Assembly (NCBI GenBank): GCA_040389005.1
Contig: JAZKAS010000023.1
Location: 1-23,341 of the forward strand
DNA length: 23,341 bases
Direction: 5' to 3'
DNA from: JAGOUN01 sp040389005
Lineage (GTDB): Bacteria; Pseudomonadota; Gammaproteobacteria; JAGOUN01
Shown here: piece after piece, positions 1 through 7,330 of the stretch
Position numbering within the stretch: position 1 is the stretch's first letter
How the letters are laid out: each line of letters starts with the position of its first letter
Position numbers and translations under genes: made by a program
The notes under the pieces: model-generated
Databases searched by the model: none
What the model was told of the DNA's origin: nothing
The model's input: only the letters and a program-made list of their open reading frames with translations

Positions 1-1612
1 AATACCCAATTATGTGGCTCTAAAGCAGATTTCCAACCTTGTGCTTGTAAAATTTGCATGATATCGCTTTCATTGCCTGCCCATTGAATGTTCAGGGATT
101 CTTTTGTAAGTCCGAAGCGATTGGTCGCTCGCATCGAAATGGGCGCGCCATTTTTCCACCAAGTGTTTGCTGTTATGGTATGCGTGGTGGGTGTTAAAAA
201 GTATTCGCTTCGCGTGATGGGTATAGAGATATCCCCACGTCAATACAATTTGTAACACAACAATGCAGGGTAACATTTTTTCAGGATGAATATTTTGACT
301 CGGATGACGTTGATAGAATAGCGCCATGATCAGTAAAGATATCCAGCCCAATAAAATGCCGCCTAAAATATCAGATAGCCAATGGACATCTAAAAAAATA
401 CGTGAGCAGGCCACCGTGATAATTAAGAAACTCGCAATCGAATAACCTNNNNNNNNNNNNNNNNNNNNNNNNNNNNNNNNNNNNNNNNGTAGATAAGGCT
501 ACATGCCCGCTCGGGTAAGAAAACCCATCAACAGATTCAAAGAGCGGACTTGGTCTGTGAAATTGAATGATGTCTTTGAGAAGATAAGCGCCTACGCCAC
601 CCACGGTGAAAATACCTACCCAGAAAATTGCCGCACGCCAACAGCGGCGATAGCATAACCATCCTAGTGTTGCCAAAAAGCCAATGGCCAAAACCTTTTT
701 CTCTCCTAATATTGTGATGATGAGCATCAAATTATCCAACCAATCCATTCGTAAGCTTTGTGCCAAATGATGTATTTCATTGTTGTAGATGATGACTAGC
801 GGATGATGAATGTAAACGAGAGTTGTTAAAAAAATAAATGCGATCAAGAGCACTAATAATACGAATAATGTTCCCAGTTGTCCGCGCGGATGATCTTCTT
901 TGTAATGACGGAAGACATGACACACAAAAGAAAAAGAGGGGGTGTCTTTCATTTTTGTCCAGAGGCACGATAAAGCATTTTTGACAACTTCATTCACATG
1001 AAGAATTGACAAACGAGTGACCCAAATACCTGCAATAACAATAATCAATGTTAAGAAAACAAATCGAAATAAGTGTTCAGTAATATCGGGCGGTAATTCG
1101 AGTGAAGCTTCGCCTAAAATTACCCCAGGAAGCAAATAAACGATTGCCCAAATAACCGCGGAACACGTATCAATAATGTAGAATTTGGTGGCAGGCATAC
1201 GCATGGCGCCAGCAATAATCGGCGCTAACGCTCGAAGTGGGCCAATAAATCGGGCGAGAAATATACTTTTTCCGCCGTGTTTTTCAAAAAACTGTTGTCC
1301 TTTTATCAGCCAATGACGACGAGTTTTAAAGGGCCAGATATTACCTAAGTTATCTTTAAAAAAATAACCAATTGTAAAGCTTAATGCATCTCCGAAAAGA
1401 GAGCCTGTCGCGGCCCAGACGACCATGGGCCAATAAGAAAGCAGGCCAGCGCCAATAAAGATGCCTACCGCGGTCATAACAATCGTGCCCGGAACAAGAA
1501 AGCCAATTACTGCCACGGATTCAATGGCAGAAAGTAAGAAAAGTGCAAGCCCAGCCCAATTGGGATGTTGATAAATCCACAGCACTAAATGTCTGATGAG
1601 ATCATGAGCCAC
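1..1612 (-). CDS. LssY-like DedA + PAP2 phosphatase + LssY C-terminal protein (partial, gap and frameshift)
   Basis: This is a three-part membrane protein running off the left edge. The start is GTG at 1610-1612, preceded by GGAGA and overlapping the lipB stop. Residues about 1-200 are a DedA/SNARE-associated domain (GFLVPG, then ARFIGPLRALAP, then GAMRMP). About 245 onward is a PAP2 phosphatase domain with KDIIQFHRPSP (346-356) and PSGH (367-370). The third PAP2 motif, SRIFLDVHWLSD, lies beyond the N gap in another frame, so the gap size is wrong. A second frame change lies near 190-240: the PAP2 frame ends at TGA 70-72, but another frame stays open to the edge and reads WWKNGAPISMRATNRFGL then LNIQWAG, which I recognise as LssY_C-like. 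Known family: Legionella LssY is annotated DedA/PAP2. A role in phospholipid or undecaprenyl-phosphate handling is inference. One gene is likelier than several fragments. Confidence 0.8.
449..488. other. Assembly gap, 40 N, inside the PAP2 domain
   Basis: Forty N bases interrupt the PAP2 domain between PSGH and the SRxxxDVHWLSD motif. The coding frame differs on the two sides, so 40 is not the true length. Homologous PAP2 domains normally have several tens of residues here, of which about 15 are visible after the gap. Confidence 0.97.
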
Positions 1613-2264
1613 TCTGTTCTCCGCAGGTGTTGGGTAGGGGCTTGATTATCTCGGGGGAGGGCATTAAGTGCAACTGCTTTTGTATTTCATCAGCCAGTTC
1701 AAGTGCAATTTGATCAATATTAAGATGAGGTAGAAAATTTTTGAGCTGAGTCATTTTTAATTGAGAGAATCCACAGGGATTAATGTAAGTGAATGGTGTT
1801 AAGTCCATGTCGACATTAAACGCTATTCCGTGAAATGTGCATCCTCTTTTAACACGTAAACCAATGGATGCAATCTTTTCTCCGCTAATATAGACACCGG
1901 GTCGATCACAGAAGCTTTCGGCAGTGATATTGTGTTTTGCTAGCAATTGAATAATAGCTTGTTCAAGTTTTGACACTAAGCTACGAATGCCCATTTTGGC
2001 GCGTTTTAAGTCAAATAAAACATAAACAATGATTTGCCCAGGGCCGTGGTAGGTGACTTGTCCGCCGCGATCCGTGGCAATTACAGGGATGTTGTGGGGG
2101 TTGAGGATATGCTCGGGCTTACCGGCTTGTCCTTGCGTGAAGACGGGAGGGTGTTCGAGCACCCACAGTTCGTCTGGCGTGTTTTCATCACGATTCACGG
2201 TGAAATCGTGCATGGCCTGCCAAGTGGTGAAGAAGTCTTGTTGGCCGAGGTGTTTTATAATCAT
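1602..2264 (-). CDS. lipB: Lipoyl(octanoyl) transferase LipB
   Basis: LipB transfers the octanoyl group from octanoyl-ACP to lipoyl domains of 2-oxoacid dehydrogenases and the glycine cleavage H protein, the first step of endogenous lipoate synthesis in the cytoplasm. The 220-residue product has the signature RGGQVTYHGPGQ (66-77), the conserved lysine K130 in GEKIASIGLRVKRGCTFHG, and the acyl-accepting cysteine C164 in INPCG. The ATG start has AAGG eight bases upstream. It follows ybeD as in many gammaproteobacteria, but a 220-base spacer with two inverted repeats separates them. lipA, the usual next gene, is replaced here by the LssY-like gene, whose start overlaps the lipB stop. The C-terminal tail after about residue 200 is poorly conserved. 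Confidence 0.96.
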   Translation of the reverse strand: MIIKHLGQQDFFTTWQAMHDFTVNRDENTPDELWVLEHPPVFTQGQAGKPEHILNPHNIPVIATDRGGQVTYHGPGQIIVYVLFDLKRAKMGIRSLVSKLEQAIIQLLAKHNITAESFCDRPGVYISGEKIASIGLRVKRGCTFHGIAFNVDMDLTPFTYINPCGFSQLKMTQLKNFLPHLNIDQIALELADEIQKQLHLMPSPEIIKPLPNTCGEQSGS

Positions 2265-2287
2265 GAATATTGCCTTTTCCCACCGCC

Positions 2288-2335
2288 TGCCCTCATCCCC
2301 CTGTCGGGACCTTCTCCCACGTTAGCGCGAGAAGG
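2288..2335 (+). repeat. REP-like palindromic repeat, copy A
   Basis: A 48-base element starts TGCCCTCATCCCCC, continues TGTCGGGACCTTCTCCC, and ends with a hairpin CCTTCTC...GAGAAGG. It is repeated in inverted orientation at 2429-2476, with the first ~30 bases nearly identical and different hairpin loops. It is GC-rich compared with its surroundings and lies just upstream of lipB. Confidence 0.8.
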
Positions 2336-2428
2336 GCGCTTCGTCGTGTTTGTTGTTTCTTGTCTGATCTTATCTGTTTTTTTTTGAAAAATTTGAAATC
2401 AGATTGCGAAGACAGTAGCGACTGAAAC

Positions 2429-2476
2429 CCTTCTCCCTTCTTTCAAGGGAGAAGGTCCCGACAGGGGGGTGAGGGC
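2429..2476 (-). repeat. REP-like palindromic repeat, copy B (inverted)
   Basis: Inverted partner of copy A. Read on the minus strand it begins GCCCTCACCCCCC, continues TGTCGGGACCTTCTCCC, and ends in an 11-bp hairpin CCTTCTCCCTT / AAGGGAGAAGG with a 5-base loop. The two copies face each other about 93 bases apart, like a BIME or a small MITE. No T-tract follows the hairpin, so a simple intrinsic terminator is unlikely. Confidence 0.8.
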
Positions 2477-2484
2477 GGATTCCT

Positions 2485-2751
2485 TTACAGCGCCATCGTC
2501 ACCAACGGTTCTTTCGTCAAATCCTGATAAATTGCATCCATTTGCGCTTTGCTTTGCGCGTTAATAGTAATGCTCAACGCTAAATAATTTTTATCTTTGC
2601 TGTAACGCTGTTTTACCGCGTCTTCTTTCAAAGGCTCGTTGATATGTTTTTTGATTATCTCTAAAACAGCGATTTCATATTCTGGCGTGGCCTTACCAAA
2701 CGTTTTAACGGTAAAGGCGCATGGAAATTCAAGCAAAGAAGGTGTTGTCAT
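2485..2751 (-). CDS. ybeD: YbeD/DUF493 family protein
   Basis: A small protein of 88 residues beginning MTTPSLLEFPCAFTVKTFG. It matches the YbeD (DUF493) family, an ACT-like ferredoxin fold of unknown biochemical role that is regularly encoded between dacA and lipB. The start was set at ATG 2749-2751, just after the dat stop (2753-2755). A longer frame would add 11 residues overlapping dat and would not resemble the family N-terminus. The REP-like pair follows its stop. A regulatory link to lipoate metabolism is suggested only by the conserved neighbourhood. Confidence 0.88.
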   Translation of the reverse strand: MTTPSLLEFPCAFTVKTFGKATPEYEIAVLEIIKKHINEPLKEDAVKQRYSKDKNYLALSITINAQSKAQMDAIYQDLTKEPLVTMAL

Positions 2752-2752
2752 A

Positions 2753-3622
2753 TCACGCAATCTCTCGTTCAACTTTATCAGCATATAAACGCGTTATACG
2801 TTTCCAAAGCGGTCCAACAAGCCCATCAGCAACGGCACAATGATCCAACAAAATGATCGGCACAATTTCTTGCACAGAGCCGGTTAACCAAATTTCATCG
2901 GCTTTTTTTAGTTCATCGAGGGTAATCATTTTTTCTTCAACTTCGATATGATGCGATCGCAATAAATCAATCACAATGCGTCGTGTAATGCCCGGTAAAA
3001 TATTCGCAGATAAAGGTGTTGTAATGACTTTATTGTTTTTTACCATGAAAAGATTGCTGGCCGTACCTTCTAACGCGTAACCGTCTTTCACAAAAATCGC
3101 ATCGTGATTTGCGACTTGTTGTGCAGCATCTTTTGCGAGCACATTCGGAAGTAGGGTGGTTGCTTTGATTTTGCAATTTGCCCAACGTTGGTCTTTAACG
3201 GTAATCGCATTCATGCCTTCTAGGACTACTTTTCGCGTCGTAGGCAGTGCTGTGACTAATACGGTTGGCGTGACATCTTCAGGAATCGCGTGCCCGCGGG
3301 AAGGATATGTGCCGCGACTGACTTGAATATAAAGCATTTTTTCGTTTAACGGTGACGCTGATAAAACACGTGCAAAAATCGCCATCCACGCATCGTAATC
3401 CAGCGGCATATCCATGCGGATCGCGGCAAGACTATTGTTTAAACGCTCTAAATGTTGTTGCGCCGCAAACGGCACATGATTGTAAACAGGAATCACTTCA
3501 TAAACGCTATCGCCAAATAAAAACCCGCGATCTAATACGGAAATTTTCGCTTTGTGCAAATCGACATAGTCGCCATTTAAATAAGCTAAATGTCCTTTGG
3601 TCGGGTTCATATTGGTTGTCAT
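2753..3622 (-). CDS. dat: D-amino acid aminotransferase (class IV PLP enzyme)
   Basis: This enzyme interconverts D-alanine plus 2-oxoglutarate with pyruvate plus D-glutamate, linking D-amino acid pools used for peptidoglycan. The 289-residue product is a class IV fold: DRGFLFGDSVYEV near 31-43, the probable PLP lysine K153 in CKIKATTLLPNVLAK, and the cofactor-binding glutamate E185 in LEGTASNLF. The SRGTYPSRGHAIPED segment is typical of D-alanine transaminases rather than branched-chain (IlvE) ones. It lies 6 bases downstream of dacA and abuts ybeD, consistent with one dacA-dat-ybeD transcript. ATG at 3620-3622 was chosen; another Met lies four residues further in. Confidence 0.92.
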   Translation of the reverse strand: MTTNMNPTKGHLAYLNGDYVDLHKAKISVLDRGFLFGDSVYEVIPVYNHVPFAAQQHLERLNNSLAAIRMDMPLDYDAWMAIFARVLSASPLNEKMLYIQVSRGTYPSRGHAIPEDVTPTVLVTALPTTRKVVLEGMNAITVKDQRWANCKIKATTLLPNVLAKDAAQQVANHDAIFVKDGYALEGTASNLFMVKNNKVITTPLSANILPGITRRIVIDLLRSHHIEVEEKMITLDELKKADEIWLTGSVQEIVPIILLDHCAVADGLVGPLWKRITRLYADKVEREIA

Positions 3623-3628
3623 ATTCGA

Positions 3629-4855
3629 TTACTCACTTTTATCATGATGAAAAATTTTAGAAATGCTATCAATCAACCCACGGAAAAAACCGCCTTTTTT
3701 AACATCTTCTAATGCAATAAGTGGCGCAGTGGCAACGACTTTGCCTTCGTAAGTCGCCGAGACTTTACCATAGGTTTGGCCTTTGACAATCGGTGCGGTC
3801 AAATTAGGATTTACTTCAATGACGTTTTTCACCAACTTTTGTGCACCAACAGGCAGTGTCACGTTAATGGCATTGGCAACGCCGAGTTGGACTTCTTTCT
3901 TTTCGCCTTTCCAAACGCGTGTCGTGGTTAACGCAACATTCGCATCAAAAATTTTCGTACTTTGGAAAAATCTAAAGCCATATGTGAATAATTTAATTGC
4001 ATCGGCTGCGCGCTCTTTATCGGTCGGCGCGCCCATGACAACAGCGAGTAATCGTGTATCACCTTTAACCGCTGAGGCGATTAAGCAATAGCCCGCAGCA
4101 TCTGTATGACCTGTTTTTAAGCCATCGGTGCCTGGATATTGCCATAACAAACGGTTGCGATTGGGTTGTTTAATGCCGGCGTAATCAAACCATTTTTCCG
4201 AGAACCAATGGTATTGTTCTGGGAAGGTCAAGATAATGCCGCGTGCGAGTGTGGCTAAATCTTTGGGCGTTGTATAATGGTCATCGGCGGGTAATCCAGT
4301 GGCATCAACAAAATGTGAACTCAACATGCCCAACCGTTGCGCTTGTGTATTCATCATTTCCACAAAAGAACCTTCGCTACCAGCAACATGTTCGGACAAT
4401 GCAATCGTAGCGTCATTACCCGAAGCGACAATATCGCCTTGAATCAAATCGCTGACTTTAACGTCATCACCTTCTTTGATGAACATGCGTGAACCTTCAG
4501 CGCGCCAGGCGGTTTCACTGATATGGACTTGATCTTCTAGGGTAATAGTTTGATTTTTAAGCGCGTCAAATACCACATAAGTTGACATTAATTTTGTTAA
4601 ACTTGCAGGTTCTAAGCGTTCATCCATATTGCTTTGTGCGATAATACTGCCGGTTGCAACGTCCATTAACACATAACCTTTGGCATCAATCGCGGGAGGT
4701 TGTGGAATGAGTACAGGTTGCGGTGCGCTATTTTGCGTGGCAATGGGTAAAGAAAGTGCGTTGTCAGGAATCGGCATCGTTTCTTGTGAAAAACTTGCTT
4801 GGTTGATCAAAAGTGATGATAGCCCAATGAGGGTGGTGATAATGATTTTGCGCAC
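3629..4855 (-). CDS. dacA: Serine-type D-Ala-D-Ala carboxypeptidase (PBP5/6 type)
   Basis: It trims the terminal D-alanine from peptidoglycan pentapeptides at the periplasmic face of the inner membrane. All three penicillin-binding motifs are present: SLTK (S85-K88, with S85 the nucleophile), SGN (145-147) and KTG (247-249). A signal peptide precedes them (positive RK, then IIITTLIGLSSLLI, with likely cleavage near ASFSQ). The C-terminal ~110 residues match the PBP5 C-terminal domain and end in an amphipathic anchor (GGFFRGLIDSISKIFHH). The start is GTG at 4853-4855 with AGGAGA seven bases upstream. Total length is 408 residues, normal for the family. It is first in the minus-strand operon. 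Confidence 0.96.
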   Translation of the reverse strand: MRKIIITTLIGLSSLLINQASFSQETMPIPDNALSLPIATQNSAPQPVLIPQPPAIDAKGYVLMDVATGSIIAQSNMDERLEPASLTKLMSTYVVFDALKNQTITLEDQVHISETAWRAEGSRMFIKEGDDVKVSDLIQGDIVASGNDATIALSEHVAGSEGSFVEMMNTQAQRLGMLSSHFVDATGLPADDHYTTPKDLATLARGIILTFPEQYHWFSEKWFDYAGIKQPNRNRLLWQYPGTDGLKTGHTDAAGYCLIASAVKGDTRLLAVVMGAPTDKERAADAIKLFTYGFRFFQSTKIFDANVALTTTRVWKGEKKEVQLGVANAINVTLPVGAQKLVKNVIEVNPNLTAPIVKGQTYGKVSATYEGKVVATAPLIALEDVKKGGFFRGLIDSISKIFHHDKSE

Positions 4856-4877
4856 TGACTTCTCCTGCTACGAAATA

Positions 4878-4916
4878 ATAGTCGACGACTATAACATATG
4901 GTAGGATCCCGGCCAA
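4878..4916 (-). promoter_or_regulatory. dacA promoter with overlapping palindrome
   Basis: On the minus strand a -35-like TTGGCC (4911-4916) and a -10 TATAGT (4888-4893) are separated by exactly 17 bases, about 25 bases upstream of the dacA ribosome-binding site. A near-perfect palindrome, ATAGTCG-A-CGACTAT (4878-4892), covers the -10 and probable start site and could be an operator. This is sequence inspection only. Confidence 0.5.
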
Positions 4917-4944
4917 TATCGAATTCTTAAAGAGTGAGAAATAA

Positions 4945-6299
4945 ATGCGAATAACGGTACTAGGAACAGGCTACGTCGGTTTAGTCACGGGCGCGTGTTT
5001 GGCGGAGTTAGGCAACCATGTGACGTGCATGGATATCAATATCGAAAAAATTGCGGCATTAAAACGCGGTGAAATCCCTATTTATGAACCAGGGTTAGAA
5101 ACGCTTGTAAAACGCAATCAAACGGAAGGGCGCCTAGCGTTTATTACTGATTTATCAGCGCAAAAAGAAACCTCGGATATTTATTATGTCGCAGTGGGAA
5201 CGCCGAGCGATGAAAAGGGCCTTGCGGATTTACAATATGTCATTGCTGCGGTGCGTATGATTGGTCAACAGATTAATCGGTATTGTGTGATTGTTGATAA
5301 ATCTACCGTGCCTGTCGGTGTGGCAGATCAGGTGAATGCTGCCGTGCGTGAAGAGCTCGATAAACGCGGTTTGCAAGACGTAAAATTTGACGTCGTCAGT
5401 AATCCCGAATTTTTAAAAGAAGGTGCGGCGATTGAAGATTTCATGAAGCCTGATCGTTTAGTCGTCGGGCATCCGACCGAAAAAGCTAAAGAAGTCATGG
5501 CACAATTATACGCGCCGATTATTCGCGCACACGGCGGAAAGATTTTATATATGGCCGTGAAAGATGCGGAAATGACAAAATATGCAGTGAATGCAATGCT
5601 TGCAACGCGCATTTCATTTATGAATGAAATCGCTGGCATGTGTGAAAAATTAGGCGTTGATGTTGAAAATGTTCGCCAGGGGATTGGTTCTGATACGCGT
5701 GTCGGTGAAAAGTTTTTATTTCCTGGTTGTGGTTATGGCGGCTCGTGCTTTCCAAAAGATGTGAAAGCGTTGGTGGGGATGGCCAAAGAAAATGATTTTG
5801 AACCGTTGATTTTAGAAGCCGTTGAGATGCGTAATGCGTTACAAAAACGTGTGCTGGTGCAAAAAGTTTTTCGCGTTTTAGGGGAAGATTTAAAAGGCAT
5901 TAAAATAGCCGTGTGGGGATTATCGTTCAAGCCTGAAACCGATGATATGCGCGAAGCTTCATCGCTCGTGTTTATTCAAGAAATGTTACGTGCTGGTGCG
6001 AAAATTGCCGCTTATGATCCTGTCNNNNNNNNNNAAGTGCGAAACGCATTTTTCCTGAGGGATACTTTTCATCAGGCAAGTTGAGTATTGTCGATAATCA
6101 ATATGCCGTATTAGAAGGTGCGGAAATACTCGTTATTTTAACCGAGTGGAAGTCGTTTCTGTATCCTGATCTCGCGCTTATTAAAGAAAAGCTCAAGCAA
6201 AAAGTGATTATTGATGGGCGAAATATTTATGACCCGGAAGAAATGCGTCGGGAAGGATTTTTGTATTCGGGGATTGGACGGGGCGCGTCGTTGGTTTAA
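4945..6299 (+). CDS. ugd: UDP-glucose 6-dehydrogenase (interrupted by an assembly gap)
   Basis: This enzyme oxidises UDP-glucose to UDP-glucuronate using two NAD+. The N-terminal Rossmann motif GTGYVGLVTG (7-16), the DAEMTKYAVNAMLATRISFMNE linker helix and the catalytic cysteine in PGCGYGGSCFPKD are all visible. At 6025-6034 ten Ns follow AAYDPV; the frame then reads through to a short false stop near 6084. Shifting the frame after the gap gives SAKRIFPEGYF, TEWKSF and DGRNIYDPEEM, the expected C-terminus, so this is one gene and the gap is not really 10 bases (8 or 11 would restore frame). UDP-glucuronate is the precursor for the Ara4N pathway, whose arnC and arnD genes lie about 2.4 kb away. 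Confidence 0.95.
6025..6034. other. Assembly gap, 10 N, inside ugd
   Basis: Ten N bases fall between YDPV and AKRIFPE of UDP-glucose dehydrogenase. The frame on the right side is offset from the left, showing that the placeholder length is arbitrary. Confidence 0.97.
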
Positions 6300-6302
6300 C
6301 TT

Positions 6303-6372
6303 GATATCTACATAAGCCAGAATTAAATTGATTTATATAGATATCGCAATTAAATTGATATCTATATAAATC
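6303..6372. promoter_or_regulatory. Candidate Hip operator: 16-bp perfect inverted repeat plus a third half-site
   Basis: The left arm GATTTATATAGATATC (6330-6345) and right arm GATATCTATATAAATC (6357-6372) are perfect reverse complements, separated by 11 bases (GCAATTAAATT). A third half-site, GATATCTACATAA (6303-6315), matches the right arm at 12 of 13 positions and begins four bases after the ugd stop. AATTAAATTGAT also occurs twice as a direct repeat. The right arm overlaps the -35 of the hip promoter, the expected position for repression by the HTH-containing second gene. Confidence 0.7.
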
Positions 6373-6382
6373 ATGCTATAAT
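6355..6382 (+). promoter_or_regulatory. Sigma70-type promoter of the hip module
   Basis: TTGATA (6355-6360) and TATAAT (6377-6382) are separated by 16 bases, close to consensus. The -10 ends 33 bases before the kinase start codon. The -35 and spacer are covered by the right arm of the inverted repeat. Confidence 0.65.
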
Positions 6383-6415
6383 TGATTCATAAGTAAATCA
6401 AATAAAGCGACCAAA

Positions 6416-7330
6416 ATGCAATGTCTAAAGTGCTTATTGCCTATAGAGAATATCGCGCATGCTCGATATAGCCTGCATTTCACATGTTTTGAAGAATGGT
6501 TTCATGTTGATAAACACGCTGAATTTGTCAGTTTGCAACCTATTTCTCATGGAATTTCTGTCTCTGATTCTCAGTTTTCATCTCAAAACACCAGTTTCTT
6601 TCATGGAAAATTCAAAAAGTACTCAGCAGAGCTGAATGGTGAAAATTATCTTTTTAAAATGAGGCAAACCGAAGCGCCTGAGTTACCCGAAGTTGAATAT
6701 CTTTGCAATCAAATCGCGCGAATATGTCATATCAATACGACGCAATTTTATTTTATTGAGTTTAATGGAGATAAAATATTTGTAACGAAAAACTTTATCC
6801 AATCTGAAATTGGTGATGACCTTCAACATATTTATCAGTTTAGGCTTAATGATCAACATAGTTGTGAAGACCTCATTAAAATTATTGGTGAAAAAACGAG
6901 ACAACCTGTTTTTGTAAAAGTATTTATTAAAACAGTATTATTTGATGCATTAATTGGGAATCATGATCGGCATGGTCGAAATTTAGCGTTCATCGCAAAC
7001 AGAAGTGGTTATTACCTTTCCCCGATTTACGATAATGTTTCTTATTTGGGTTTAGAATCTGGTGAAATGTTAAAAGCAGATTTTAATCCAGTAGGAAAAA
7101 TTACGACACAGGCAGCAGACCAGCCCTGCATGACAGATTATGTGCATGAACTTATTCGATTGGGTTATAAAAATGAAGTACAAGAATTTTATCAACATCT
7201 GAAAGGAATAGGAGGGGTGCAAATAATGTATCGTATCGACAATGCTTTTTGTAGCGATCTTATGCGTGAAGCCATTAAGAAGCTTATTAATAAACGTTTT
7301 AAGGAGTTAGAAAATGTATTGTCAGCTTAA
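6416..7330 (+). CDS. HipT-like short HipA-family serine/threonine kinase (toxin candidate)
   Basis: A 304-residue HipA-family kinase lacking the HipA N-subdomain 1. It opens with a possible zinc knuckle (C3, C6, H21, C24), seen in some short HipA-like kinases. LFKM (79-82) supplies the likely ATP-binding lysine K81. The catalytic loop is GNHDRHGRN (181-189, D184) and the metal site is SPIYDN (202-207, D206). The ATP-loop region is serine-rich (SQFSSQNTSFFHGK), where HipT and HipA carry autophosphorylation sites. Known family: HipA and HipT phosphorylate aminoacyl-tRNA synthetases (GltX and TrpS respectively). The target here is unknown. It is AT-rich, has a weak ribosome-binding site (AAAGCGACC region), and its 3' end overlaps the next gene by 17 bases. 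All catalytic residues are kept, so it is probably active. Confidence 0.85.
   Translation: MQCLKCLLPIENIAHARYSLHFTCFEEWFHVDKHAEFVSLQPISHGISVSDSQFSSQNTSFFHGKFKKYSAELNGENYLFKMRQTEAPELPEVEYLCNQIARICHINTTQFYFIEFNGDKIFVTKNFIQSEIGDDLQHIYQFRLNDQHSCEDLIKIIGEKTRQPVFVKVFIKTVLFDALIGNHDRHGRNLAFIANRSGYYLSPIYDNVSYLGLESGEMLKADFNPVGKITTQAADQPCMTDYVHELIRLGYKNEVQEFYQHLKGIGGVQIMYRIDNAFCSDLMREAIKKLINKRFKELENVLSA

Noticed and set aside
70..414. A stand-alone small PAP2-like gene
   Set aside because: It contains the third PAP2 motif that is missing from the gene on the other side of the N gap, so both belong to one protein.
2034..2387. Plus-strand open frames across the lipB 5' region and the repeat
   Set aside because: They are antisense to a well-supported lipB with all catalytic motifs; their sequences look like no family and run through the REP-like repeat.
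2429..2476. Intrinsic terminator after ybeD
   Set aside because: The hairpin is strong but has no T-tract on either strand and is part of a repeat with a second inverted copy.
6081..6299. A separate 72-residue gene after ugd
   Set aside because: Its sequence is the normal C-terminus of UDP-glucose dehydrogenase displaced into another frame by the N gap.
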